From positions 26,386,501-26,450,500 of the forward strand of contig NC_069379.1 of assembly GCF_021730395.1 (NCBI RefSeq): 64,000 nucleotides of DNA. Direction: 5' to 3'. This stretch comes from Mercenaria mercenaria. Its lineage: Eukaryota > Mollusca > Bivalvia > Venerida > Veneridae. The number at the start of each line of letters is the position of its first letter. Position 1 is the first letter of the stretch. The position numbers and the translations under genes were made by a program. Positions 1-11,838 of the stretch are shown piece after piece. Below the pieces are notes generated by a model, which had not been told where the DNA came from, did no database searches, and saw nothing but the letters and a program-made list of their open reading frames with translations.

Positions 1-216
1 CATGTTAATGCATGAATCATTTGTATTGTACAGTTAAAACGCGGTATTTTGAATTCTGAGAGATCGAGTGTGATTTGTGGTAACCATAATTTGATTTAAA
101 CTGGTATTTTGTGCACATGTTTTCGAGATGTCTTTTACGCCATTCACATTCAACAGTGTTACATGCGTTTTAATAAGCAACATGGCTAGTTAGCAACATT
201 CATCAATCATAAGCTC

Positions 217-505
217 GCCCGCTTAGCTCAATATGTAAGAGCGTTGGTCTACGGATCTCGGGGTCGCGAGTTCGATCCTCGGGCAGGGCGTATGTTCTCC
301 GTGATAAGATTTGATGAACGACATTGTGTCTGAAATCATTAGTCCTCCACCTCTGATTCATATTGTGAAATTGGCAGTAACTTGCGAAAAACAGGTTTGT
401 ACTGGTACAGAATCCAGGAACACTGTTAGGTTAACTGCCCGCCGTTACATGACTGAAATACTGTTGAAAAACGGCGTTAAATCCAAAACAAACAAACAAA
501 TCAGC
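217..505 (+). repeat. tRNA-headed SINE, copy 1
   Basis: The first 75 bases resemble a tRNA, with an A box (TTAGCTCAATATGTAAGAGC) and a B box (GAGTTCGATCC). The anticodon loop reads CTACGGA, as in tRNA-Arg(ACG), but the acceptor and anticodon stems pair poorly, so this is not a working tRNA. The body continues to a conserved 3' part (around 'gccgttacatgactgaaat') and a tail of CAAA units ('aacaaacaaacaaa'). This structure fits a pol III SINE. The same tail type appears inverted near 24055 and 18105. I cannot assign it to a named SINE superfamily without a library search. Confidence 0.75.
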
Positions 506-1288
506 AATCATAATTTCAAATGATAATCTCGTCAAATTTAGAGCTAGGCAAAATACCCAGTACCTATGCTAGGATAAATTGAAAGCATGTACAATGCATG
601 AGAAACAATTGCATAAAAGAACTGCTTTCAATGTATTGTAAAACTGTCAGGCTGGGAGGTGTTGCACATTTCATTACCTCTCATGAACAGACTCAATCAA
701 ACCGAGTCTGCTATTATTCATTTTTGTTGCATTCTTTGCTTCCAAGGGATCTTTTTACAGATTTTATTAATACATTTGTGTGCTTGTAAATCACTGAAAC
801 AATGAACATCTAAACTTGTCCAAAACATTGTGGAACGATACTAATTTCACCTAGGTAATAGTTACATTTTACTCGGACTTTATCATAGACTCCCTGTGTC
901 AAATCTCAAACTTCGAATTAATACCAATGTATTAAATACATATAATATGGCTTCCTTTAGGGCATGTGTGGTCAACGATGGCAACTAAGTTTAATTTTTG
1001 ATATAGTATGATATTTATTTCTAAAGTCACTGTCAATTCATTGTAAACATGTTTTGCTTACTCAAGTGGAAACTGGCAGGTTCTTGCAAATGCAGCTCTT
1101 CGATTGGTCAGTTTGAATTACCGATACCATTTTAAGTTTATTAATAACTAGTTCGGATTTGTATGCAGAATTTCCGCCAAGTGTTTCCCATTACTTATGA
1201 TTATCTTAATAACGTATTATATAGTAAGTAGATTTGCTTTAGTGAGACTCCGTACGTAGTTGACTATGAAATTGTCGTTATATTTCAG
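506..1288. other. spacer or intron before the TSP1 exon
   Basis: AT-rich sequence with no exon I can support. It is probably the intron upstream of the thrombospondin-repeat exon, since a pyrimidine-rich stretch and 'tatttcag' close it. Confidence 0.4.
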
Positions 1289-1440
1289 ACTGGTCGGCTT
1301 TTCAGAATATTACATCATGCAGCGTAACGTGTGGTACGGGCTTCGTACAACTGAAACGGTTCTGTAGTACAGGGAATCAGTCTGATTGTACCGGAAGTGC
1401 TTACACCGAGATGCTATGCAATTTACAGAAATGCTTGTAA
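1289..1440 (+). CDS. terminal exon encoding a thrombospondin type 1 repeat
   Basis: After the acceptor 'tatttcag' and two bases completing a codon, the frame reads WSAFQNITSCSVTCGTGF and continues to a TAA stop, 49 residues in all. The W..WS-like start, the CSVTCGTG core and six spaced cysteines are the signature of a thrombospondin type 1 repeat, an extracellular disulfide-stapled module found in ADAMTS, properdin, hemicentin and adhesion proteins. The repeat ends the protein: its last cysteine is followed by one leucine and the stop. Only this last exon is visible, so the parent gene lies upstream of the window and cannot be named. The domain call is secure; that the exon is expressed is inferred from the intact acceptor, frame and stop. 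Confidence 0.8.
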
Positions 1441-1800
1441 ATTAGCAACAGTTTCTATTTTGCAATAGAATCTTAGTATAAAGAATCTTGTGTGCGTTTT
1501 TTATATTATTTTTTCTGATATATGAAGTGCTTTCACCCGTTCATCGACGACTTCATATAACAGTTGGTTATGGTTAAAACAATTAAACAATTTGGATAAT
1601 TCGTCACACTGGTCATGATTATTATTTAATTACATGTAAATGTCGACATGTATGCACTATGAAATAGTTAAGCATCCTAATATTACAATGATATTTACAA
1701 TAACAACAATATTTTTGCTGCAGTCTTTTCTATGACTCTGAAATCCAGCATCCTCGATAAGTAACAGATATGTCTGCGGAAAAAAAAACAACAACATGAT
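1441..1800. other. probable 3' UTR and spacer
   Basis: AT-rich flank after the TSP1 stop codon. No AATAAA signal stands out close by and no exon is evident. Confidence 0.35.
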
Positions 1801-1804
1801 TACG

Positions 1805-2095
1805 CTAAATAGACATGATTTCACTGTATTACGCTAGTACGTGTGCTTTCGTCAGATTTCGTTACGATATGTATGCTGTTTTTGGATTATGCTATAATAC
1901 CTGACATGCTTTCATCACGCTAAAATGTCTGAGCTTTCATTTGGTTACGCTAAGATATATGTGCTTTCATTTGATTACGCTAAAATACGTGTGCATTCGA
2001 CTTTATTACGTAACGGTTATGATATGTGTGCTTTTATTGGTTCATAGTATAACTAACATGCTTTAATTGGATTACGTTAAAATACATACTGTGAA
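1805..2095. repeat. decayed minisatellite, about 35-bp units
   Basis: The phrase 'gtgctttcattggattacgctaaaatacat' recurs in degraded form about every 33-50 bases (for example around 1850, 1905, 1935, 1965, 2030 and 2055). The same motif appears from about 19530 to 23400, where two transposons interrupt it. It looks like an old tandem array. Confidence 0.6.
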
Positions 2096-2200
2096 ATAAT
2101 TTAATTTCGTCGGCACGAAATTTTGTGGTTTTGGCCAAAACGGCTGTTTCGTAGGGACGTAAATTCATGGATTTTCAATTTTTGTAAAAAAAACAAAAAA
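2090..2200. repeat. short dispersed 'cacgaaattt' repeat
   Basis: The core 'actgtgaaataatttaattt', then 'gtcggcacgaaatttt' and 'gtagggacgtaaattcatgg', followed by an A-rich stretch. A relative in the opposite orientation lies at 14790-14925 ('accacgaaatccacg' up to 'aatcatttcactgtatttt'), and a weaker one at 25620-25790. These are probably copies of one small non-autonomous element; the boundaries are approximate. Confidence 0.5.
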
Positions 2201-3433
2201 AAAAAACAAACAACATAAATTCCTCAGGAATAGATCAAATAGTACTTCTGTCCTTACATGGTGAAACCTACACGTGTCAAACAGCGCTACCATGGTTACC
2301 GAATTTGCAATCTACGCCGCGGGAGATTAGCGAGTGATCACGTGCCAATTAACGACCGTGTTATCTATAATTAAATGACCCCTAATTTGCAAAACCTTTT
2401 AAAACTGTGAAATATTCAATAAGAAAAGTCAACGCCAATTAAAAAGTGTCAAATTCGTAGCACCTTGCACAATTGGCATTCATAATCAAAACAAATATAC
2501 AAGTTGATCATTGATCATTTGATCGTGTTTTAAACAAGAGCTAGTTATTGTACTGCAAATTAAATCAAATTATTATAGATTTAAATAATGTTGTTTTTTA
2601 TTCCGTATTACTAGTATAACCCTAGTAATCCTTACATGTACATAAACTATAATAAACTGGTCCTGCTTTTATTTTTTATTTTTTGTTTTTGCAATGTGAA
2701 TGGCGCGTCTGCATCTAAAATTACAAGCTGTTGAACTTGTGCATGTTTTATTTCCTGCCGAGAAACGTGTAAAGTAGGGATGATACACGTTTTGTTTGTG
2801 TGAATTTGAAGGGCTGCGGAGCAGGGCTTTAAAATAATGTTAGAACATGTAGAAGGGACACATCATGTCTTCTTTTACCAGCAAACCTGGAAAGTTGCAT
2901 TCAACTGATAACTTTGTTGGTTTGACTTTAAACTTAACAGAAAGAAATAGTTGAAGTAGCTTAGAACATTGTGTAGAATAAACAAGTATATAAACAGTCA
3001 GGGGTGTAACTGTTTTAGGTTATGTAACCTATTTCAGTTACTTTTTCAAGAATTTTATAACCTGTATTAGTTATAAAATAAGGATAACCCAGGTAAGTTA
3101 TTAAAAAAAAAGCCTTTTTACTGCTCTCACAAAGTGAGCTTTAAAATGCAATTAGTAGCAAACTGTGGTTAATCAAATTCTCTTTTAGTCTGATAATGAC
3201 CTGATGAGCATAATGGGATGTTAAGAGTTTTATAGCTTAAAAACCGTTTGCGTACCATATTAAAAGACATGATAGGTTTTTAAATGACTGAACTATTAGA
3301 ATTAAAACCTCAATTCAGTTATTTTTGTAAGACAAGATTTAGAGTTTTCTCTTCCTGTTAACTGAAAGATTAATTAACTACTTAATAAATTTTGTCTTTT
3401 ATGTAATAAAATAATCTAAACATTTATTTGCAG
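2200..3433. other. no gene seen; spacer or CEP152 intron
   Basis: AT-rich sequence. I looked for exons encoding the N-terminal part of CEP152 and found none. The last bases ('tttatttgcag') are the acceptor of the first CEP152 exon visible here. Confidence 0.4.
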
Positions 3434-6400
3434 CATCGTCACAGGAGATGAGTCAGATGAAAATTCATCTACAGCAAGCACTCGCCTCAAGATCCATCTC
3501 TGATGAAATGTGCTCAAGTTTACAGGTAAATTAGTTTCTTCACAAGTAACAGTCAACTTCTCCACATGACTTGATGGTTGTGAATGTATGACCAGGTATT
3601 ACTATTTTCTTACAAGTAGCCACAATATACATGTACTTCAAGATCTTAAATTGCTACCTATTTATTTAGAGTCTTTCTCTACCTACTGAGCTAACTTGGC
3701 ATGCCTTTACAGATATTGCAGCTTAGTGTTTGACAATGTCACTTGTTAACATTCTTTGAAGAAAATAATATTGCAGTAATGTGAATTATTTCTATAACTG
3801 AATTTTTAAATGCATCACGTTTGTATTGGGATCGGATTACAGGCTTGTTAAGCCCCCACCTAACCCTCATCGGTGTTGAAATGGCTTTATATATATTTGT
3901 GGTATTATTTGATCAGGAAGAGATTCAAGATCTGAAGGAACAGGTACAGATGCTTGAGTCAGCCTCACATCTCGGAGTGTCATCTGTAGCAGGACAGTCT
4001 TCCTCGGCTTCCAACTTTGTTGACCAGAATGATTCCATGGTAGATCTGGGAATACGTAAAACACTGGATTACGATACTCCGCAAGGCACACCAACTGTAG
4101 GAAGATCTCAGTAAGTTGTTGCTGAAATTGTGAACAATTCATTGACTTAAAATTACTTCATAGGCTTGCTTTATACTTAACAGAAGAGAAGCATGAGATG
4201 TATTCTTATATATACTGTTTTTCAGCATCTTGGGAGAGCTATATCTTATATTATGCACTTATGAGTCTCGGTTTACCACTTGTCAGACTGGAGGCATTGA
4301 TGTAAATCAATTTGTATGAAAAAGGTCATCAGTTCCATGTGGAGAAGGAAGCACTAATTCTTACATGGAGTTATTGCAACTCTTTTCAGGGCACCCGCAT
4401 AATTCTTGTAAATGCATCTGATTGAGTGTAAATGTTGAGTGTAAATGTTGAGTATAAATGTTGAGTATAAATGTTGTATAAATGTTGTTAGAATTTTCAG
4501 TCTTAAGGTAGTTGAGTTGAAATGACACTCAGCAAATTAATTATGTAGTCTTGTTTGGAAATACTGCATTCTTTCGGATTTAGCTTAACATGCATGGCTT
4601 TCCCTAAAAGCTGGAAAATGTGGAAATTACATACAGGTAAAATCGTTAAACGAAATCAAACGGCAATTAAACAGTTCTCATTTTGGGTCCCCTGCCTTAA
4701 GTAATTTCTATTTCTGTTATTTCAGAAGTGCAGTGTCATCCAATGATATTGTTACAAGTCTGAAGGTGGAGCTGGAGAGATGCCTGGTCAGTAACAAACA
4801 GAAGAGAGGGGAGGTCTCTGAACTGAAGGAAGAAATGAGAAAAGTAAAGAAAGATATGATGGAGTTCCGACAGCGATGTGAACGTGCTGAGTTACTCACA
4901 CAGGAACAGAAGGTAAATACTGTTTGATTTTTCTTGCGGCATAATGAAATTTGTAACACCCGACACTACCATCAGCTTAAGTGAAACTATTTTTACACAG
5001 AAATATAGAATGGACTCCATGATCCTAGAGGAGCAAAAATAAAAGTAATACTGAGTCCAAGTATTTTGCTACCTATAGATGCCACATAGAACGTAAAAGA
5101 TGTCTGTTGTGTTTGTCAGTAAATCTATATGACGATTCCCAGGATTCATGGAATGCATCTACCCAACCTATTTGTAACCCTTATCCTGCTAAATTTCTAT
5201 AATGAACTTGTCCATCTTTCAATTTGAATAGTACCATTAACTGTTAAAAGGGCTGCTTAATACCAAAAAATACTGACTGAATTGTGAAGAGTGCAGATCA
5301 TGATCAGACTGCACAGATGTGCAGTCTGATCACGATCTACACTGGTCTCAGAGGCAGAATCAGGTCCAGCATGATTAGGGTTAACCTTCTTTCACATATA
5401 ATATCATAGAAATCTTGATAATTATATGAAATTACTGAATGGATTTGACAATAGTTTGTTTGGACATATGTTTGGGCTGAGCAGGACTGTGAATGAACAA
5501 TACTATGAATGGATATGCTTTATTGGTAGATTCTTAAAAAAGCTTCATTTTTGAGTTGAAGAAATTTTGGAAACATCTAAATATATCTGTTTGCAGAAGC
5601 GTATAGCTGACCTAGAGTCCTGTATGAGTCCAGGAGAGAAAACTAACGCCATTGAGAATAGACTGAAAAAGGACATTGACAATTTGAAGAGAGAGAAAAA
5701 AGTTTTATTAGAAGATACTGAGGTAAAATAAATTATAGCATTGATTGTATGGCTCTGCAAAGTCAGCATTGGAAAAAATGTAGTGCCTGATTTTAATTAT
5801 CTACTTGTAACAGGAGATAAGTTATAAATAGAAAATGTGAGTGAAAAATATTGTCTGGACACTTCTTAACACAAATTTGGATAAAAATTTGTTTTTTTCA
5901 TGTTTTTCAATATTTTGCAAAAAATACTTGCATACTAATAAACTGTGTGGTGTTAGGGATGTTAGATTATCATGCACCCTTTCATGGCATGTCAGTGTAC
6001 TTATCTGGTGTTCACATGAATTATATTTTGACAAACAGATATGTGTGAGTTTGTGTTATATCCTCATTATTGTAGGAATTGCAGCGGAGATTAGAGGAGA
6101 TTTCTAAGAGTGAGGAAAGATTAACAGAATTAAATAGAGAATTGAGTACACAGATCTCCGACATGGTGAAAGAATATGATCAGGATAAAAGGGAGGCTGT
6201 TGAAAGGTATTGTGTTAAAATCTGTAATTTATGAATCAAAGATATCTAGTTTCTGGCATGGGATCAGCCCAGTTTGTTTGAAAGAGTGTACAAGGCAAAA
6301 TGTTAAAAATCTTTAGTTTGAAAACCAGTCTGAGATCCCCTGCATCTGATTTGTTGATAAAGAGTTTAAACTACAAATTAATGCCGGCAGAAGTATCAGA

Positions 6401-9400
6401 CTGGTCTGAAGCATTTATTTTAAAACCGAGTCCAGGCCTCAATTTAACAAAAATACATAAGTTTTGTTGAAGTACTGAATTTGCTTAAGTTTTTATTTTT
6501 CAAATTAACTTATTTTTTTAAACAATTTAGGTATTTTTATGAAATCAGGCCAGGACTTCTTGAGCTCTTCAGATTTGTCTCTTTTAACAGTTTTACAGAC
6601 TTTGAGGAAACAGTACATCAGAAGTCATTTATTCTTCTGATTGTTAATTATTATTTAGAGAACAAAACTTAGTTTGCGAAAAAAATCCCAGCTTTCCTTA
6701 AGGGGAGTGGTGGTCTAGTGGTTAAGGTGTCTGTTGCTCAGTCCAGGGGTCATGGGTTCGAGCCTCACTGGGGTCACGACCATGACTTCTCATATGACAT
6801 CAGTACTGGTTTTTCCAGGAAGCGTACTCGAGAGTAGTTGCAGTAAGCTTGAAGCTTTCATCACAATCAAGCTAAAAGAAATTAGTATAAACTAAGATGA
6901 ATACTTTTATTTCTGCAGAGCACACAGAGCAAGTGAACAAGTAGCAGAGACAACACGTAACAAACTGCGACAAGAGCTTACACTACTGTTTGATGCTGAA
7001 CGCTCAGATATAATTGCAAAGTATGAAAAGGAGTGCAGTAATCTCAGGTATTTATTAATTATTCAGGAGTTCTCTGTATCTGAGTATTACATTCAATTAC
7101 TTTGAATCACTTGCCCTCTATGCTCCGGATTCGAAACCTTGCATATTCTTTCATGTGGGGAAGCGGTTCTATCCAGAAGCCTGCCTGAAATGATACTTGG
7201 AGGGGCTCCAGGGATCTCTCTCCCACATGAAAAACTGTAGAGACACCATATGACCTATGAACTGTGTCAGTGTGATGTTAATCTGAACAAAAACTATTAT
7301 TCCTATTAAAAAAAAAAAGCTAAAAGATGTAATATTGTTTAGTATCAAATATGACAACATGATCATCTGTAGTTCTGAAGTGAGATGTGTTTAGAAAAAC
7401 GTATACTTTATATAAAAATTGCACTTCTGCTTTGTTTTGAAGTTTCTGCCACAGTCTTTTTAGCTCACCTGTCACAAAGTGACAAGGTGAGCTTTTGTGA
7501 TCGCGCGGCGTCCGTCGTCCGTCGTGCGTGCGTCCGTGCGTCCGTAAACTTTTGCTTGTGACCACTCTAGAGGTCACATTTTTCATTGGATCTTTATGAA
7601 AGTTGGTCAGAATGTTCACCTTGATGATATCTAGGTCAAGTTCGAAACTGGGTCACGTGCCATCAAAAACTAGGTCAGTAGGTCTAAAAATAGAAAAACC
7701 TTGTGACCTCTCTAGAGGCCATATATTTCACAAGATCTTCATGAAAATTGGTCAGAATGTTCATCTTGATGATATCTAGGTCAAGTTCGAAACTGGGTCA
7801 TGTGGGGTCAAAAACTAGGTCGGTAGGTCTAAAAATAGAAAAACCTTGTGACCTCTCTAGAGGCCATATTTTTCATGAGATCTTCATGAATATTGGTCAA
7901 AATGTTCACCTTGATGATATCTAGGTCATTTTCGAAACTGGGTCACGTGGGGTCAAAAACTAGGGCATTAGGTCTAAAAATAGAAAAACCTTTTGACCTC
8001 TCTAGAGGCCATATTTCTCAATGGATCTTCATGAAAATTGGTCAGAATGTTCACCTTGATGATATCTAGGTCAAGTTCGAAACTGGGTCACATGGGGGTA
8101 AAAACTAGGTCAGTAGATCTAAAAATAGAAAAACCTTGTGACCTCTCTAGAAGCCATATTTTTCATGAGATCTTCATGAATATTGGTCAGAATGTTCACC
8201 TTGATGATATCTAGGTCAAGTTCGATACTGGGTCATGTTGGATCAAAAACTAGGTCAGTAGGTCTAAAAATAGAAAAACCTTGTGACCTCTCTAGAGGCC
8301 ATATTTCTCAATGGATCTTCATGAAAATTGGTCAGAATGTTCACCTTGATGATATCTAGGTCAAGTTCGAAACTGGGTCACGTGCGGTCAAAAACTAGGT
8401 CAGTAGCTCTAAAAATAGAAAAACCTTGTGACCTCTCTAGAGGCCATATTTTTCAATGGATCTTCAGGAAAATTGGTCAGAATGTTCACCTTGATGATAT
8501 CTAGATCAAGTTTGAAACTGGGTCACGTGGGGTTAAAAACTAGGTCAGTAGATCTAAAAATAGAAAAACCTTGTGACCTCTCTAGAGGCCATATTACCTG
8601 AGATCTTCATGAATATTGGTCAGAATGTTCACCTTGGTGATATCTAGGTCAGGTTCGAAACTGGGTCACGTGGGGTCAAAAACTAGGTCAGTAGGTCTAA
8701 AAATAGAAAAACCTTGTGACCTCTCTAGAGGCCATATTTCTCAATGGATCTTCATGAAAACTAGTGAGAATGTTCAGCTTGATGATATCTAGGTCAGGTT
8801 CGTAACTGGGTCATGTGCGGTCAAAAACTAGGTCAGTAGGTCGAAAAATAGAAAAACCTTGTGACCTCTCTAGAGGCAATATTTTTCACGAGATCTTCAT
8901 GAAAATTGGTGAGAATGTTCACCTTGATGATATCTAGGTCAAGTTTAAAAGTGGGTCACATGCCTTCAAAAACTAGGTCATTAGGTCAAATAATAGAAAA
9001 GCTTGTGACCTCTCTAGAGGCCATATTTTTCAATGGATCTTCATGAAAATTGGTCAGAATTTTTTATCTTGATGATATCTAGGTCACATGTGCTCAAAAA
9101 CTAGGTCACTATGTCAAATAATAGAAATAACGACGTCATACTCAGTTCAACACTTGGTCATGCGGGGATAGGTGAGCGATTCAGGACCATCATGGTCCTC
9201 TTGTTTAACCATTGCTGCCCTATAGAAATATGATGTAGAAATGCACTAACAGTTTAGTATGATATGATTTGTCATACTGTTATATTATGCAGACATATGT
9301 GTTTATTGTAACAAACCCAAAATAATTAAGATAATGGGTAAAATATGTCAACCCTTACCATGCTGGACACAATAGATTCTGCCTTTTGAGACCAGTGTAA

Positions 9401-11838
9401 ATCATGATCAGCCTGCATATCCATGCTGTCTGATCAGGACCTGCACTGTTTGCTATTCAGTCAGTATCTTTTGGGTAAGCACCCCTTTTAACAGTTAATG
9501 GCATTGTCCAGATTGAAAGATGAAAAAGTACATTATAAAAATTTAGCAGGGTAAGAGTTAACAGATTTAACATTTACTTTATCATCTTCTGCAGAGAAGA
9601 GTTACAGGCAGCACAAGAAGAGATAGACAAAGTAAAAGATGAGTATGTCAAACTGTGTGAGGAGAAAGAAAATATGAAGGCAGAGATCAACAAAGAATGG
9701 CAGGAGAAACTGGAATCTTCTGTTCAACAGGTTGGTAGAAATTGCTGTAATACAATGTACATTGAAATGTTCCTTACATGGTAGGAAATCTTTCTAAAGT
9801 TTATGTACAAGGTGAATTATTCCAGTCTGTCAGATCATAAAATAACCACACAATAAACTGCTTCTCTACATGAACATTTTGTCAGATAAAAGCATTTCAC
9901 ATTATCAAATGAGAGTTATCTCCCATAAAAAGTTTGCTACATATCCCAACCTATTTCCAGGGCCAATATGCATCAGTGTTTTAAGGCTGCAGTTTAGACC
10001 TTTGCTCTGCCATTGCCAATAAGCTTAAATTGTAAGACTATGTAATGAAACTCAGCTCATAGTGTATAAAGAATTTCTATATGTTTGTATTGGACTTAAG
10101 TCTTAGTTTTATGTTTTGTACATATAGTAAAACACCACCCGACAGTGTTTGCTGAGGGAGGTCGAGGAGTTATCCAGAGGCATTGAGTGATCTAAACTTA
10201 GAAAATGTAAGAAAAATGATAGGGGACCACATAAATTGCACAAACCAACCAGTGTGTTGGAGTAATCAATAACCATGGGAGTGGTGTTCCTCTGTAGATG
10301 ACAAGCACCCGTTTGTTTTACTACTGTTTTTACTGCAGGTGAAACTCAATATCTTTGAATCCTAAGGGATCAAGCGATAATACTTCCAAGATAACTGAAA
10401 TGTGACTGTAAGTGATACATGTATTTTCTGCATGTGTTTTAGAGACAGGACTTGAAAATGTCTTCAAGTTAGTCGGAATCTGGAGATAAGTGTGTTTGAG
10501 ATAATGGAGTTTCTCTGTTTTCTTTTCTTCTAGGTAAAAGATACAATGAAAAAAGAAACAGAATTGTCAGTTTTGAGAGCTGAAGAGAACTGGGCAAAAC
10601 AGAAGGAAGCTGAGATCTCTCATCTAAAGGAAGAACTAGTGAAAGAATTCACAGAGGAAAAAGATAAACTTAAAGACACTATACAATCTGACTGTGATAA
10701 TGAACAGAAAATTGTTGTAGAAAGGCTACAGGTAGAACATTCTGCAGAAATGAAAGCATCTAAAGAAAGGTTTGAGGCTGAATTGAAAACTATGAGAGAT
10801 ATTTTAGAAATGGAAAAATCAAATGATCTTGAAAAACTGGATAAGGAAAAAGTTAATGAGATAGAGAAATTAAAGAAATTGATAATTGATAAAGAGTTGT
10901 TTATAAGTGAAAAAGAACAGGCGTATATTGAGAAGGAAAATTTGTTAACTGAAAGGGAACAGGTTATTGAAAGTTTAAAATCTGAGTACAAAGCAAATAT
11001 GGATAGTTTCCAGACAGAGATTAAAGTATATACTGAACGGACAGAGATGTTAGAAAAGGAGTTAAATGAAAATAAAAGTAAACTTGAAGAAATACAAAAG
11101 GAACTCAGTGAAAAATCAAATCAGTTTGAACAGTTACTGACAAGTTTAGAAGAAAAAGATGACTTGGTTGAGAGTTTGAAATCTGAAATTGAAATATTGA
11201 AGTCAGAAGTAAAAGTGCTTGAACAGTCTAGGAAAGAGTATAAGGAAAAATTGGAATTGTTGCAAAAAGATTATCATGAAAAAGTGAAAAAAATAGAATC
11301 TCAAAAGAAAGAGACAGATTCAAGTGTTGAAAACATTTTAAAAGCTAAAACTGATGAGATAAATAGGTTAAAGAAAGAATTGGAAAAGATCGAATCTGAA
11401 AAAGATTCTGAAATTGATAAGTGGCGAAAAGAGGAAGTGGAAAGACAAGAAGTTGAAAATTTAAGAAAAGAAATTGGCAAAAATATACAGAAAGATAGAC
11501 AAGTTGAAATGGAAAGTTTGAAAAAAGAAGTGATTAGATTAAAATTGGAAATTGATCGAATGGATAGTAATAAACAAATGGAGGTTGATAAAGTCTGTAG
11601 GGTTAAACAAGCTGAAATTGACAATATCGAAAAACGTAAAAAGATGGAGATTGAAAGATTGAAAAAAGAAAAACAGACTGAGATAGAGAGATTGATAAAG
11701 GAAAAAGATGAGGAAATTTCAAAATGGAAGAGCTCTCAGCAGGAAAGGTCTGCTGAAGAAATGGATATAACAGAGAAAGTTAGAGAAAGGCTGAATCAAG
11801 AAATGGAAGAAGATCTGAACAAAACTGTAGAAACAAAG
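3434..11838 (+). CDS. CEP152: CEP152/Asterless-like centrosomal coiled-coil protein, partial, 8 exons
   Basis: Exons: 3434-3525, 3917-4110, 4726-4912, 5597-5722, 6076-6206, 6919-7047, 9595-9730, 10534-11838. All have AG/GT borders and the phases join without a break, giving about 767 residues. Similarity to human CEP152 (recalled, not searched) is strong and collinear: 'QDLKEQVQMLESASHLG...SMVDLGIRK' against 'TELKDEISLYESAAKLG...SYVDLGIKK'; 'IVTSLKVELERCLVSNKQKR' against '[20 protein letters not shown]'; and 'QISDMVKEYDQDKREAVER' against 'QMRQMVQDFDHDKQEAVDR'. CEP152 is the centriolar scaffold that recruits PLK4 and CPAP to start procentriole assembly. Nearly all of this part is coiled coil. 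The last exon (435 residues) is highly charged and very rich in Lys/Glu, with many KKE/EIERLKKE heptads. The PLK4-binding N-terminus and the C-terminus are not visible in the window, although flanking space is present. Confidence 0.85.
4424..4497. repeat. short tandem repeat, 12-bp units
   Basis: About five units of 'gagtgtaaatgtt' / 'gagtataaatgtt' in a CEP152 intron. Confidence 0.7.
5178..5380. mobile_element. TTAA-flanked MITE, copy 1 (piggyBac-like ends)
   Basis: Terminal inverted repeats read CCCTTATCCTGCTAAATT on the left and, on the other strand from the right, CCCTAATCATGCTGGA. The right flank is TTAA and the left is a decayed GTAA. TTAA target duplication plus CCY termini fit a piggyBac-type non-autonomous element. 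The centre holds a near-perfect palindrome around 'atcagactgcacagatgtgc'. It lies in a CEP152 intron. A second copy is at 9352-9557 in the same gene, in the opposite orientation. Confidence 0.6.
6702..6893 (+). repeat. tRNA-headed SINE, copy 2
   Basis: An A-box-like 'tggtctagtggttaagg' and a B box 'gggttcgagcc' about 40 bases later define a tRNA-like head. A unique body follows ('aggaagcgtactcgagagta', then 'cacaatcaagctaaaa'). This body differs from the 217-505 SINE, so it is a second family. The tail ends about 25 bases before the acceptor of the next CEP152 exon (6919). Confidence 0.65.
7458..9206 (+). mobile_element. Helentron-like non-autonomous element with 145-bp internal array
   Basis: The left end is 'ttttagctcacctg' with a small hairpin (AGCTCACCT...AGGTGAGCT). 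The right end has the hairpin AGGACCATCATGGTCCT followed by 'cttgttt'. Between them lie about eleven tandem units of 145 bp: 'ttgtgacctctctagagg' starts at 7556 (variant), 7701, 7846, 7991 (variant), 8136 (variant), 8281, 8426, 8571, 8714, 8859 and 9003. A 3' hairpin, a T-rich insertion context and internal minisatellites resemble Helentron-associated INEs; the family assignment is inference. There is no coding capacity. It sits in the CEP152 intron between 7047 and 9595. Relatives are at 15780, 27341-27705 (inverted) and 33155-34169. Confidence 0.7.
9352..9557. mobile_element. TTAA-flanked MITE, copy 2
   Basis: The left terminus CCCTTACCATGCTGG follows TCAA (decayed TTAA). The right terminus reads CTCTTACCCTGCTAAAT on the other strand and is followed by TTAA. 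It is the same family as 5178-5380, inverted, and ends about 37 bases before the CEP152 exon at 9595. Its middle ('gatcagcctgcatatccatg') resembles the core of the palindromic MITE at 32061. Confidence 0.6.

Noticed and set aside
217-290. Functional tRNA-Arg gene
   Set aside because: Acceptor and anticodon stems contain several mismatches, and the sequence continues into a SINE body with a CAAA tail.
10620-11624. Minus-strand open frames of 123 and 107 residues
   Set aside because: They are complements of the Lys/Glu-rich CEP152 exon (Ser/Phe/Leu-rich shadow).
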